DNA of 63,265 nucleotides, taken from the NCBI GenBank assembly GCA_005883355.1, contig VAXG01000037.1, forward strand, positions 1 through 63,265. The letters run 5' to 3'. Each line of letters starts with the position of its first letter. Position 1 is the stretch's first letter. The notes under the pieces are model-generated. The model had not been told where the DNA came from. It saw only the letters and a program-made list of their open reading frames with translations, and made no database searches. The position numbers and the translations under genes are program-made. The stretch comes from Actinomycetota bacterium. Its GTDB lineage: Bacteria > Actinomycetota > Thermoleophilia > Gaiellales > Gaiellaceae. Of this stretch, positions 42,263-50,298 are shown piece by piece.

Positions 42263-42414
42263 AAGCGACCGTCCGAGAAACCGTCCGTCCAGCTGCCGTT
42301 GCTGTGAGTCACAGCCGGCGAGCCGGGATCCTTGGGCTTTGCCCACGCATTGCCGACGCCGAAGGTCACGGCGACCACGACGAGAGCTCCCAGTGAGAAA
42401 ATCTTCCGCAGCAT
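42256..42414 (-). CDS. small secreted peptide precursor, candidate signalling peptide
   Basis: A 52-residue precursor: MLRKIFSLGALVVVAVTF then GVGNAWA, a clear signal peptide with AWA|K cleavage after residue 25, and a mature segment of about 27 polar residues (KPKDPGSPAVTHSNG... ending DGFSDGRFQ) with no cysteine. The start is ATG 42414, preceded by an exceptional Shine-Dalgarno AGGAGGTGATC (11 bases complementary to the 16S rRNA tail). ATG 42438 is also in frame and overlaps the stop of the XRE-TPR regulator as TAATG. Its position directly behind such a regulator fits the RRNPP receptor-propeptide layout; signalling is an inference. Confidence 0.72.
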   Translation of the reverse strand: MLRKIFSLGALVVVAVTFGVGNAWAKPKDPGSPAVTHSNGSWTDGFSDGRFQ

Positions 42415-42437
42415 CCTGATCACCTCCTCTCGTTGCA

Positions 42438-43772
42438 TTAGAACCGCACGTCCTGCAGAGCCTCTGCCGCACGCCGGTAAAGCGCGGCCGCGGCACTGTC
42501 GTCGCCGCGCCTCGATGCCAGATCGCCCTGGGCAGTCCAGGCAACCGCACGATGGCTGGCGGAGGAAAGTTGTGAGAGGCTGAGCTCGCCTTCGGCGAAG
42601 GCCTGCTCGGCTTCGTCGAGTCGCTGCTGCTCGAGCAGCGCGCGACCAAGGACGATCTGGGCGTTGCCGATCTCGTCCAGGAAGTCAGGGCGCCCGTCGA
42701 GCAACTCGAGGGCATGGCGTGCCTGCTCTTCGGCCAAGCTCCAGTCGCCTGCACCGAGATGGACTTGCGCGAGCGAGGAGACTGCCTGAGCTGCATCCGC
42801 ATCGCTGCCCACTTCGAGCGCAACCGAGAACGCGCGCTTGAGATACGAGATCGCGTCGTCGGGCTTGCCGAGCAGGTAGTTCAGCCCGCCGAGGTTGTTG
42901 AGCATGCGGCCGAGGTTCTGTCGGTCGCCGTGCTCTTCGTACAGCTCCTTCGCGCGCTCGGCGAGCGTGCGGGCACGGAGCCAGTGACCGTCGCGCTCGG
43001 CGACGATCGACGCCTGGAAGGTGATGTGGGCGACCGTAAGGGTGTCGTCGAGTCGCTCGGCCAGTTCGAGCGCACGCTCGATGTCCTCTCGTGCCGCTTC
43101 GAAGTCGCGCTGACGGCGTGAGCAACGGGAACGCCACTCCAAGATGTGGGAACGCAGCCGGTCGCACGGGTCGCCCGAGCGGTCGGCGAGGTCGAGGGCT
43201 TCGCTCAACAGCGTCTGCGCGGTGTTGATCGACGTGAGCTTGTAGCGGCAGACACCCATCCGATACAGCACTTCGGCCCGCTCGACGTCCGAGAAGCCCG
43301 CCTCTTCGGCCAGCTCACGTGCGCGGACGAGCAGCTCGAGGGCCGGGCGAAGCTCTGCGCCCGCCATTCGTGCCCAAGCCTCCGCGAGCAGGGCTCGGAA
43401 CTCGAGCTCGCGAGCCTCCGGGGAGAACTCCAGGCCGGCCAGCGCTTCGAGGGCTTCGTCGTACTGCTGACCCTCGACTGCGGCCTCGGCTCGGGTGATC
43501 GCGGCCTCGACTTCCGCGTACTCGTCCCAGGATTGGCCGGTCTCGAGATACGAGACGTCGACGCCGAGCCGCTCGCCGATCCAGGAAAGCGTCTCTTTCG
43601 TCGGGCGCGTCTTGCCGCGCTCGATCTGACTCATGTACTCCTTCGAAAAACGGTCTCCCGCCAGCTCGGACTGGGTCAGCCCCGCGGCAACGCGAAGCTG
43701 GCGTAGGCGGGTGCCTAGGCCCGAGGTCGCGCGCTGCGGCGCGCGGAGGGGGGTAAGGATGCGGCCTTCCAT
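42438..43772 (-). CDS. XRE-family helix-turn-helix regulator with C-terminal TPR repeats (RRNPP-like)
   Basis: Regulator of 444 residues. N-terminal HTH_XRE domain at about 18-80 (LRQLRVAAGLTQSELAG ... SQIERGKTRPTKETLSWIGERLGV), then at least six TPR-like helical pairs from about 90 to 440 (for example YDEALEALAGLEFSPEARELE, LLSEALDLADRSGDP, MLNNLGGLNYLLGKPDDAISYLKRA, LGRALLEQQRLDEAEQAF). This architecture is that of PlcR/NprR/Rgg-type peptide receptors, and a secreted-peptide gene follows directly. The start is ATG 43772 after AGGGGAGC; longer starts are possible but have no homology-like sequence. Tandem GGGAC repeats at 43842-43859 may be operators. Confidence 0.85.
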   Translation of the reverse strand: MEGRILTPLRAPQRATSGLGTRLRQLRVAAGLTQSELAGDRFSKEYMSQIERGKTRPTKETLSWIGERLGVDVSYLETGQSWDEYAEVEAAITRAEAAVEGQQYDEALEALAGLEFSPEARELEFRALLAEAWARMAGAELRPALELLVRARELAEEAGFSDVERAEVLYRMGVCRYKLTSINTAQTLLSEALDLADRSGDPCDRLRSHILEWRSRCSRRQRDFEAAREDIERALELAERLDDTLTVAHITFQASIVAERDGHWLRARTLAERAKELYEEHGDRQNLGRMLNNLGGLNYLLGKPDDAISYLKRAFSVALEVGSDADAAQAVSSLAQVHLGAGDWSLAEEQARHALELLDGRPDFLDEIGNAQIVLGRALLEQQRLDEAEQAFAEGELSLSQLSSASHRAVAWTAQGDLASRRGDDSAAAALYRRAAEALQDVRF

Positions 43773-43841
43773 GTTGCGGCTCCCCTGGTATCGGCCTTCC
43801 ACCGCCCCAAGGGGATCGCTTGCGAGAGTGCCCCCTATCGA

Positions 43842-43859
43842 GGGACTGGGGACTGGGAC
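43842..43859. promoter_or_regulatory. tandem GGGAC repeats upstream of the XRE-TPR gene
   Basis: GGGACTG-GGGACTG-GGAC: three GGGAC units 6-7 bp apart, about 70 bp upstream of the regulator ATG and 2 bp from the end of uvrC. They could be the regulator's operator or simply slippage; no second copy of the motif was noticed. Confidence 0.3.
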
Positions 43860-43861
43860 CT

Positions 43862-45712
43862 TTAGGCGCGGCCGGCTTTGTGGAGCTGCGCGTAGATCGC
43901 GCGGGCCGTTTTCGCCGGCACGCCCGGGACTCCCTCGAGCTCCTCCTGCGTTGCGGCGAGAAAGCGCTCTGCGGAGCCGAAGTGCTGGAGCAATGCACGC
44001 CTGCGGACCGGCCCCACGCCCTCCAGCTCGTCGAAGATCGACGCAAATGAGCGGGAGTCTCGCCGCTGCCGGTGGAAGCCCACCGCGAAGCGATGAGCCT
44101 CGTCGCGGATCCGTTGCAGCAGCTGAAGCCCCGGCGAGTGCGCGGCGAGCACGATCGGGTCGGGCCGGCCAGGGACGAACACTTCCTCGACTCGCTTGGC
44201 GAGCGCCACGACCGCGACGCGCGGGAGATCGAACGCCTGCATCGCGGCGAGCGCGGCCGAGAGCTGGCCCTTCCCGCCGTCGATGACGACGAGATTCGGC
44301 GTGGCCGCAAACGACTCGTCGAAGTCCTCGGAGGTCACGTCCGCAAGCCGGGAGAATCTCCTCGAGACCACTTCCGCCATAGCCGCGAAGTCGTCCATCC
44401 CCACCTGGCCTTTGATCGCGAACTTTCGGTAATGCGCCTTCTTGGCCACGCCGTCCTGGAAGACGACCATCGAGCCGACGTTGTCCTGTCCCATCACGGT
44501 CGAGATGTCGAAGCACTCGATCCGAATGGGCAGCGCCTCGAGGTTGAGCACCTCCCGCAGCTCTTCGAGCGCCTCCACCCGCCGCAGCCGCTTGAGCTCC
44601 GTCTGCTGGGCCTCGGACGCGAGTGCATGACGGGCGTTTTCGGTTGCAAGCTCCTGCAGTCGTCGCTTCTCCCCGCGTTCGGCTGCGCGCACCTCCACAC
44701 GCGTCCCTCGCCGTTCGGAGAGGAACTGGGCGAGCGCGGCCGGTTCCCCGGACTCCCGGGGCACGACGATTTGCGGCGGGACGCTCGGCGCGGAGCCGTA
44801 GTACTCGAGAAAGAACGACTCGAGCACGGTTCCGAGGTCCTGGCCGCCGACGTTCTCCAGGTGGAACGAGTAGCGGTCGATCAGTTTCCCGTCTCGGAGT
44901 GGGAAGACCTGCACCACGGCCCGGTCACCCTCCAGCGCGAGTCCGATCACGTCGATCGTCCCGACCGAGCGGAGATCCGCCGCCTGCCGCTCCGCGAGGT
45001 GCTGGACGCTCCGAAGGCGGTTGCGATAGCGGGCGGCCTCCTCAAAACGTTCGTCGGCGGCGGCCTCTTGCATCTTGCGCTCCAGTTCACGCTGGATCGG
45101 CTCGGTGTCCCCGGATAGGAACTCGATCACCTGGTCGATGATCGTCCGGTAATCCTCCTTCGACACGTAACCGACGCAGGGCGCCAGGCAGCGGTCGATG
45201 TGGTAATCGAGACAGGGAATCCCGGAGTGGCGCCCTGGCTTCGGGCCCTCGCAGGGCCGATAGGGAAAGACACGGTTGAGCACGTCGAGCGTTTCCCGGA
45301 CTTTCTTCGCGTTCGCGTACGGCCCGAAGTACACGACGCCGCGACGATGGCGCTCGCGCGTGAACATGACACGCGGGTATTCGTCCTCGACGGTGACGGC
45401 GATGTAGGGGAACGACTTGTCGTCGCGGAGCCGTACGTTGAAGGGCGGCCGGTGCCTCTTGACGAGGTTCTGCTCGAGGTGGAGCGCCTCGACCTCGTTC
45501 TGGGTGACGATGACCTCGATGTCCTCGACGCGCTCGGGCAGCTGCTGGATCGCCGTGCGCGTGTCGTGGCTCTGCTGGAAGTACGAGCGGACGCGGTTTC
45601 GCAGGGACTTGGCCTTGCCCACGTAGAGCACCTCCCCGGCCTTGTCCCGGAAGAGGTAGACGCCCGGCTTCGCGGGGAGCGTTTTCAGCTTGTTTTCGAA
45701 CCGTGACGGCAC
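43862..45712 (-). CDS. uvrC: excinuclease ABC subunit C
   Basis: Incision nuclease of nucleotide excision repair, 616 residues. The N-terminal GIY-YIG domain (PGVYLFRDKAGEVLYVGKAKSLRNR, about 16-40), UVR motif (ELERKMQEAAADERFEEAARYRNRL), RNase-H-like domain (ECFDISTVMGQDNVGSMVVFQDG ... VIDGGKGQL) and C-terminal HhH pair are complete. Start GTG 45712 (MPSRFENKLKTLPAKPGVY). It is not in an operon with rapZ/yvcK/whiA as in many actinobacteria. A terminator-bearing RNA candidate lies 50 bp upstream. Confidence 0.96.
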   Translation of the reverse strand: MPSRFENKLKTLPAKPGVYLFRDKAGEVLYVGKAKSLRNRVRSYFQQSHDTRTAIQQLPERVEDIEVIVTQNEVEALHLEQNLVKRHRPPFNVRLRDDKSFPYIAVTVEDEYPRVMFTRERHRRGVVYFGPYANAKKVRETLDVLNRVFPYRPCEGPKPGRHSGIPCLDYHIDRCLAPCVGYVSKEDYRTIIDQVIEFLSGDTEPIQRELERKMQEAAADERFEEAARYRNRLRSVQHLAERQAADLRSVGTIDVIGLALEGDRAVVQVFPLRDGKLIDRYSFHLENVGGQDLGTVLESFFLEYYGSAPSVPPQIVVPRESGEPAALAQFLSERRGTRVEVRAAERGEKRRLQELATENARHALASEAQQTELKRLRRVEALEELREVLNLEALPIRIECFDISTVMGQDNVGSMVVFQDGVAKKAHYRKFAIKGQVGMDDFAAMAEVVSRRFSRLADVTSEDFDESFAATPNLVVIDGGKGQLSAALAAMQAFDLPRVAVVALAKRVEEVFVPGRPDPIVLAAHSPGLQLLQRIRDEAHRFAVGFHRQRRDSRSFASIFDELEGVGPVRRRALLQHFGSAERFLAATQEELEGVPGVPAKTARAIYAQLHKAGRA

Positions 45713-45763
45713 GGCGTCCAGCCTAGCCCCGCCACAAATGGACAAGCCGCGGCGAGCCGGGCC

Positions 45764-45799
45764 AAATGAAAAGCGGCCCGGGTGGAGAGACCGGGCCGC
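45764..45799 (-). terminator. intrinsic terminator (minus strand) upstream of uvrC
   Basis: On the minus strand GCGGCCCGG (45799-45791) pairs perfectly with CCGGGCCGC (45781-45773) across a 9-nt loop, followed by TTTTCATTT. This is a good intrinsic terminator pointing at uvrC, but no minus-strand gene precedes it. It therefore ends either a small RNA or an attenuated uvrC leader. Confidence 0.75.
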
Positions 45800-45881
45800 C
45801 TTGGCGTTACAGGATTGGTAAAGGAAGGTGGCGAGCTTCCCGGAGGCCCCCTGCGGCGAGAGCCTTGGCAACACAATCCTG
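45773..45881 (-). ncRNA. candidate structured RNA with terminal terminator
   Basis: Minus-strand sequence from 45881 to 45773: arm CAGGATTG (45881-45874), about 56 nt with further GC-rich pairing (GGGGGCCTCCGGGAAGCTC), closing arm CAATCCTG (45817-45810), a spacer, then the intrinsic terminator. GCCAAGGC occurs twice (45869-45862 and 45805-45798), allowing alternative pairings. It resembles an aptamer-plus-terminator or a small RNA, but no known class is recognised (not SRP, 6S or tmRNA). The rest of the gap (45882-45956) shows nothing I can name. Confidence 0.45.
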
Positions 45882-45956
45882 ACTCTTGTCAATATCGGTC
45901 GGCCGGACTCGCTCCCGCCCCCCAAACGAGGGATCTTGGGCCGAGACGGTTCCGGG

Positions 45957-45985
45957 TTGACGCCCTCCGGCGACGTTCCTACACT
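45957..45985 (+). promoter_or_regulatory. promoter TTGACG-17-TACACT for the second glycosidase-like gene
   Basis: -35 TTGACG (45957-45962), a 17-bp spacer and -10 TACACT (45980-45985). The start would be near 45992, giving a 5' leader of about 34 nt. It is the second clear two-hexamer promoter in the window, after that of the LysM gene. Confidence 0.65.
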
Positions 45986-46025
45986 GGCCAGCGTCCCGGC
46001 GTTGTCGCCCGGCGACGGTTTTCCT

Positions 46026-47291
46026 TTGCCTAAGCCTCGATCCCTCATCGCATTGCTCGGTGTCCTGGCGGCCCTGGCCGCGCCTGCCCATGCTCTGGGG
46101 AGCGAGCAGATGTACATGGGCGCGGCCGAGGACGAGGGCAGGAACGCCGATCCCGCGGTGGCGATGGCGAAGATGCAACTGGCCAAGGCGGCCGGCTTCG
46201 ACACGATCAGGATCACGACGATCTGGGACCCCGGGCAGTCGGCGGTCCCGGCCGGTCAGCTTCAGGCGCTCCAGTCCATCGCCGCCGCAGGCGACTTCCT
46301 GGGCATTCGCGTCATCGCAACGATCATGAACTTCGGGAGCCGCACGACTCCTCTGACCGCCAGCTCACGCACCCAGTTCGCACGCTTTGCAGCGGACCTG
46401 GTGAGACGGGTCTCGGGCATCCGCGAATACATCGTTGGCAACGAGCCGAACCTGAACCGCTACTGGCTCCCCCAGTTCGGGCCCAACGGCGAGGATGTCG
46501 CCGCGACGGCGTATGTCCAGCTGCTCGCGCGCACCTACGACGCGATGAAGGCGGTTGACAAGGGCGTCTTCATCAACGGCGGCTCCGTCTCCCCGCGGGG
46601 GATCGACCGACCCGGCACCGGCCGTGACACGCACTCGCCGACAGCGTTCATCACCGACATGGGAACCGCGTACCGCGACCTCAACCGGAACCGGCCGATC
46701 ATGGACGGCTTCTCGTTCCACCCGTACGGCGAAAACTCCAGCACGCCGCCGACGTTTGCCCACCTGTCCGGGACGTCGCTCGGCCTGGCCGACTACGACA
46801 AGCTCGTCAGCCTGCTCGGAACAGCATTCGACGGCACGGCGCAGCTCGGCTCGACCCTGCCGATCGTCTACGACGAGTACGGCGTGGACTCACAGATCCC
46901 GGATGGCAAGCGGCGCTTCTACAGCGGCCGAGAGCCTGCAACCACCAGACCGGCCAGCGAGGGGGTGCAGGCCGCGTACTACCGGGAGGCGCTCGAAATG
47001 GCCGCCTGCCAGCCAACCGTGCGCGGCTTCCTGATTTTCCACGTCACGGACGAGACCGACTACAACCGGTGGCAGTCGGGCGTCTACTACGCCGACGGAA
47101 CGCCGAAGTCCTCGCGCCCGTTCGTGAAGCAGACAATGGCCGAGATCCGTTCGGGGGCGGTGGATTGCGGCGCGCCGCCGGTTCCCGGCCCCAAGGCGGG
47201 CTGGGCCGTCGCCACGGCCGCCGAGATCGCCGCCGCCGAGAAAGGCTCGTCCGTCGTCGGCGGCTGGGTCCTCGTCGACAGCTCGGGCTAG
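46026..47291 (+). CDS. secreted glycoside-hydrolase-like (beta/alpha)8 protein, paralogue 2
   Basis: Exported protein of 421 residues: signal peptide (PKPRSLIALLGVLAALAAPAHA), then a TIM-barrel glycosidase-like domain. Candidate acid/base Glu140 in IVGNEPNLNRYW and candidate nucleophile near Glu284 in IVYDEYGVD fit clan GH-A. A short C-terminal tail (GWAVATAAEIAAAEKGSSVVGGW) is not a second domain, unlike paralogue 1. The start TTG 46026 gives a clean signal peptide; the frame is open upstream to 45828 but that part is non-coding in character. HemQ follows within 10 bp. The substrate is unknown. Confidence 0.75.
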   Translation: MPKPRSLIALLGVLAALAAPAHALGSEQMYMGAAEDEGRNADPAVAMAKMQLAKAAGFDTIRITTIWDPGQSAVPAGQLQALQSIAAAGDFLGIRVIATIMNFGSRTTPLTASSRTQFARFAADLVRRVSGIREYIVGNEPNLNRYWLPQFGPNGEDVAATAYVQLLARTYDAMKAVDKGVFINGGSVSPRGIDRPGTGRDTHSPTAFITDMGTAYRDLNRNRPIMDGFSFHPYGENSSTPPTFAHLSGTSLGLADYDKLVSLLGTAFDGTAQLGSTLPIVYDEYGVDSQIPDGKRRFYSGREPATTRPASEGVQAAYYREALEMAACQPTVRGFLIFHVTDETDYNRWQSGVYYADGTPKSSRPFVKQTMAEIRSGAVDCGAPPVPGPKAGWAVATAAEIAAAEKGSSVVGGWVLVDSSG

Positions 47292-47294
47292 CAT
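47289..47294 (+). promoter_or_regulatory. -10 box, leaderless promoter of hemQ
   Basis: TAGCAT, overlapping the TAG stop of the glycosidase-like gene, ends 7 nt before GTG 47302. Confidence 0.45.
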
Positions 47295-47301
47295 CTCTCA
47301 C

Positions 47302-47991
47302 GTGGAAGGTCAGTACGTGGCCTACAGCTTCTTCCGGATCGATCCGGCCTGGCGGCGGCTTCCGATCGAGGAGCGCGCCGCCGGAAAGGACGCCTTCGCG
47401 GAGGTCGTGGAGGACTGGACAACACGAATGGACTCGCTGCGGGCTTACTCGTTGACCGGCGTCCGGCCCGACTCCGATTTCTTCCTGTGGAAGATCACGC
47501 AGCGCTACGAGGATCTCGCTGAGCTCGGTGCGGCACTGAACGGCACGCCGCTCGCCGGCTGGCTCGAGACTCCGTACTCCTATCTCGCGACGACCAAGGC
47601 CTCCGAGTACACGAAGGCGCGGCGCGCACGAAAGATCGTCCCGAAAGACTCTCCGTACCTCGTCGTCTATCCATTCGTGAAAACACGGCCGTGGTACGCA
47701 CTGCCGGCAGAGGACCGCCAGCGGGCGATGGAGGAGCACATGCGAGTCGGCGCAGAGTTCGAAACGATCCACAACCACACCACGTATTCGTTCGGAATCG
47801 ACGACCAGGAGTTCATGACGGCGTTCGAGTGCGACGAGCCGTCTGACTTCATGCACCTCATGTTGACGTTGCGCGAGAGCGAAGCGTCGCGCTACACGGA
47901 GCGCGACACACCGATCTTCGTGGGACAGCACGTCGACATCCGCACGGCGCTCGATGCGCTCGACGGCAAGTCGGCGCGCGTCCAGGCCTGA
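47302..47991 (+). CDS. hemQ: coproheme decarboxylase (HemQ, chlorite-dismutase-like)
   Basis: Final enzyme of the coproporphyrin-dependent haem route of Gram-positive bacteria, 229 residues. Family blocks: YVAYSFFRIDPAWRRLP at the N-terminus, SYLATTKASEYT, PFVKTRPWYALPAEDRQRAMEEHMRVG (with the catalytic Tyr region) and the haem-ligand His segment TIHNHTTYSFGIDDQEFMTAFE. The chlorite-dismutase distal arginine is not expected in HemQ. Other haem genes are not in this window. GTG 47302 follows a -10 box by 7 nt. Confidence 0.92.
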   Translation: MEGQYVAYSFFRIDPAWRRLPIEERAAGKDAFAEVVEDWTTRMDSLRAYSLTGVRPDSDFFLWKITQRYEDLAELGAALNGTPLAGWLETPYSYLATTKASEYTKARRARKIVPKDSPYLVVYPFVKTRPWYALPAEDRQRAMEEHMRVGAEFETIHNHTTYSFGIDDQEFMTAFECDEPSDFMHLMLTLRESEASRYTERDTPIFVGQHVDIRTALDALDGKSARVQA

Positions 47992-47996
47992 GACCT

Positions 47997-48995
47997 CTAG
48001 CCCGCCTCGGCCACATCACGCCAGCGCTTCAGATGCCGCAGGCCGATGGCCGCCGGCAGCAACGGCAGCCAGAGGTTGAAGATCCTGTAGGCGCAGACCG
48101 CAAGCACTGCCTTGGCGAGCGGAATGCCGGTCCAGGCCAGCGCGAACGACACGAGCGCCTCCACCGATCCCGCGCCCCCGAGCGGAAGCGTGCGTCGGGT
48201 GAGCGCATAGCCCGTGGCGTACCCGATGACGAGCGCCGCAAGATCCGGCGAATCATGGAATGCACGAAGGCTTGCCCAGAGACAGCCGACGTCGCCCACC
48301 CAGTAGAGCGTCGTGCCGAAGAAGGCGCCACCGTATTCCGCTCCCTGTGCCGCCAGCTTCTTGAGCATGTTGACGGCGTCGAGCGCTTGGCGCAGCCCGG
48401 AGCGCCAGCGGCCCTCTTCCCCCACGCGATGACGAAACGTCAGAGCGGCGAAGGCGGCGACGAACCCGAGCGGGACGGCGATGACCCACGGCAGCGTGAA
48501 CCCGAGACTCGGGTGCGTCGACCCGCGCGCGAGGAGGATGACCGCGGCCAGCGCCGCTGCGGGTGCCAGAATCGCGTACTCGAGCGCTCCGAGCCCGAGG
48601 ACACGCGCCCTCGCCTGGCGCGGATCCAGACCGGCTGCCTCGAGCGCCTGCCTGTCGACGACAAATCCCCCGCGGATCACGAACGCACCGAATCCGGCTG
48701 CGACCATCGCTCCCGCACGCCCGAGCCCGAGCCGGGGACCGCCCTCCAGCCGCGCCACCTCGCGGTACGCGACGACGTAGCCGAGGTACGCCGCAAGCTC
48801 CATCCCGAACGCGACCGGCAACCAGATCGGATCGAAATGACGCAGCTCGTGGAGGACCCTCTCGAAGCCAGCGGCCCAGGCGATGCCCGCCGCAGCGCCG
48901 AGGGCCAGTGCCGCGCCGAGCCCGATCAGCAGCGCATGCTGGGCCGGCTCCCGGTCGAGATGTGGCTTGGGCCGAAGGAGGCGCTTGAGGGTCAC
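47997..48995 (-). CDS. LPG-synthase-like transmembrane (UPF0104/YbhN) protein, copy 2
   Basis: Integral membrane protein of 332 residues with about eight helices, of the lysylphosphatidylglycerol synthase TM family: MVAAGFGAFVIRGGFVVDRQAL and the C-terminal YALTRRTLPLGGAGSVEALVSFAL are the family motifs. No aminoacyltransferase domain. It is related to the protein at 41285 in family but has diverged strongly. It converges on hemQ with 5 bp between stops. Lipid transport or flipping is a guess. Confidence 0.8.
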   Translation of the reverse strand: MTLKRLLRPKPHLDREPAQHALLIGLGAALALGAAAGIAWAAGFERVLHELRHFDPIWLPVAFGMELAAYLGYVVAYREVARLEGGPRLGLGRAGAMVAAGFGAFVIRGGFVVDRQALEAAGLDPRQARARVLGLGALEYAILAPAAALAAVILLARGSTHPSLGFTLPWVIAVPLGFVAAFAALTFRHRVGEEGRWRSGLRQALDAVNMLKKLAAQGAEYGGAFFGTTLYWVGDVGCLWASLRAFHDSPDLAALVIGYATGYALTRRTLPLGGAGSVEALVSFALAWTGIPLAKAVLAVCAYRIFNLWLPLLPAAIGLRHLKRWRDVAEAG

Positions 48996-49040
48996 CGGAC
49001 TCGAATCGGTCGGGTGAGCGATCCCCTCAAGCCTTCCGCA

Positions 49041-49412
49041 CTATGAATAGGAGTGCCGCCCCCGCCAGACCCGGAACATCGCGTAACCGGCGCCGGCCAG
49101 GACGCCCAAGAAGCCGAGCTGCTCGTAGCCCGGCAACCCGTGCCAGAAGTACAGGCCGATCGCCGCGACGATCAGAAGCGCCGAGCCGTAGAAGACGACC
49201 CGCTCACGGGTCGACCAGCTGTCGATCTCGCCGCGCCGCTCGCGCCACATCAAGTAGACGAAGAAAGCCACGGCGAGGAAGAACGCGATCCGCAGCAGCA
49301 TCGCGATCGCAAGCAGGGCGGTGTACTGGTTCAGCGCGACGACAACGAGCGCGATGAGGCCGATGATCAGGAACCCTCGAAGCGTCGGCCGGTCTGAAAG
49401 GAACTTTGGCAT
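49041..49412 (-). CDS. four-helix membrane protein of unknown function
   Basis: A 123-residue protein with about four membrane helices (residues 14-30, 34-53, 70-88, 95-113), basic and Trp-rich between them (YLMWRERRGEID, FWHGLPGYEQLG). No family is recognised. ATG start; the next gene upstream on the same strand ends 9 bp away, so the two small membrane proteins are probably co-transcribed. Confidence 0.62.
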   Translation of the reverse strand: MPKFLSDRPTLRGFLIIGLIALVVVALNQYTALLAIAMLLRIAFFLAVAFFVYLMWRERRGEIDSWSTRERVVFYGSALLIVAAIGLYFWHGLPGYEQLGFLGVLAGAGYAMFRVWRGRHSYS

Positions 49413-49421
49413 TGGTCCTGG

Positions 49422-49775
49422 CTAGGCGGTCACATAGGCCCGCGCGGCGAGCACGGCTGCCAACAGGGTAGCTCCGGCGAACCACGCCAGCCGACGCCTC
49501 GCATCCGGCGGGGCATAGAGCCAGGGCCAGGCCACTGCGAGCACGGCGAGGCTGCCGTACATGTAATGGGCGCCCTTGTCCGCACGGCGATGATCGGCGA
49601 GGAGCAGCAGGCCGACTGCCACTTGCGCCACGATCAGCGTCTGGGCCAGCGCGAGCACGTGTGACACCAGTGCACCCGCGCTACCCCGCGTGCGATACGC
49701 CACGAGGGCGAGCGCCCCCGCGAGCAGACAAACACCGAGCACGAGGAATGCCAGCGCATGGTGCACCGTTAGCAT
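49422..49775 (-). CDS. four-helix membrane protein of unknown function
   Basis: A 117-residue membrane protein with about four helices (LAFLVLGVCLLAGALALVAY, LALAQTLIVAQVAVGLLLLAD, YGSLAVLAVAWPWLYA, GATLLAAVLAARAYV) and conserved-looking His residues (VHHALAF, DHRRADKGAHYMYG) on one side. His placement suggests a haem- or metal-binding four-helix bundle, but no family is named. It is 30 bp from the divergent bcp gene. Confidence 0.6.
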   Translation of the reverse strand: MLTVHHALAFLVLGVCLLAGALALVAYRTRGSAGALVSHVLALAQTLIVAQVAVGLLLLADHRRADKGAHYMYGSLAVLAVAWPWLYAPPDARRRLAWFAGATLLAAVLAARAYVTA

Positions 49776-49805
49776 CGCGAGCGCACCCTACAGAGAGGAT
49801 CCGCC

Positions 49806-50261
49806 GTGATCGAGGAAGGCAAGCCCGCCCCCGACTTCGAGCTCAAGAGCGACACCGGCGAAACGGTCAAGCTCTCGGACCTGCGTGGCCGAGCGGTCGT
49901 TCTCTACTTCTATCCGAAGGACGACACGCCCGGCTGCACCACCGAGGCCTGCGAGTTCCGCGATGCCTACGACGTGTTTCGCGACCGGAACGCGGAAGTA
50001 CTCGGCGTCAGCCCGGACGATGTCGCCTCCCACGAAAAGTTCAAGACGAAGCACGAGCTCCCGTTCACACTCCTCGCCGACCCGAACCACGAGGTCGCGG
50101 AGAAGTACGGCGTCTGGGGAGAGAAGAACTTCGCCGGCAAGAAGTACATGGGCATCAAGCGCTCGACGTTCGTCATCGATCCCGAGGGGAAGGTCGCACG
50201 AGCAATGATGGGGATCAAACCTGCGGGCCACGCATCCGAGGTGCTCGACTCGCTGCCGTAG
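49806..50261 (+). CDS. bcp: peroxiredoxin, BCP/PrxQ type
   Basis: Thioredoxin-dependent thiol peroxidase of 151 residues. Peroxidatic Cys44 and resolving Cys49 lie in KDDTPGCTTEACEF, and KRSTFVIDPEGKV and AEKYGVWGEK are the other PrxQ blocks. It reduces H2O2 and alkyl hydroperoxides in the cytoplasm. GTG 49806; the leader contains AGAGAGGAT, a usable Shine-Dalgarno. Divergent from the small membrane-protein pair. Confidence 0.95.
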   Translation: MIEEGKPAPDFELKSDTGETVKLSDLRGRAVVLYFYPKDDTPGCTTEACEFRDAYDVFRDRNAEVLGVSPDDVASHEKFKTKHELPFTLLADPNHEVAEKYGVWGEKNFAGKKYMGIKRSTFVIDPEGKVARAMMGIKPAGHASEVLDSLP

Positions 50262-50298
50262 AGGAGCTCGAGATCTAGCTCCGGGTCCGGCTGGTGCT

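Noticed and set aside
45773-45881. SRP RNA, 6S RNA or tmRNA.
   Set aside because: The SRP GGAAGGAAGC-type loop, the 6S central bubble and the tmRNA tag/tRNA-like ends are all missing; size is too small for tmRNA.
45713-46215. A long N-terminal extension of UvrC.
   Set aside because: It would read through the intrinsic terminator and the opposite gene's signal peptide; GTG 45712 gives the standard UvrC N-terminus.
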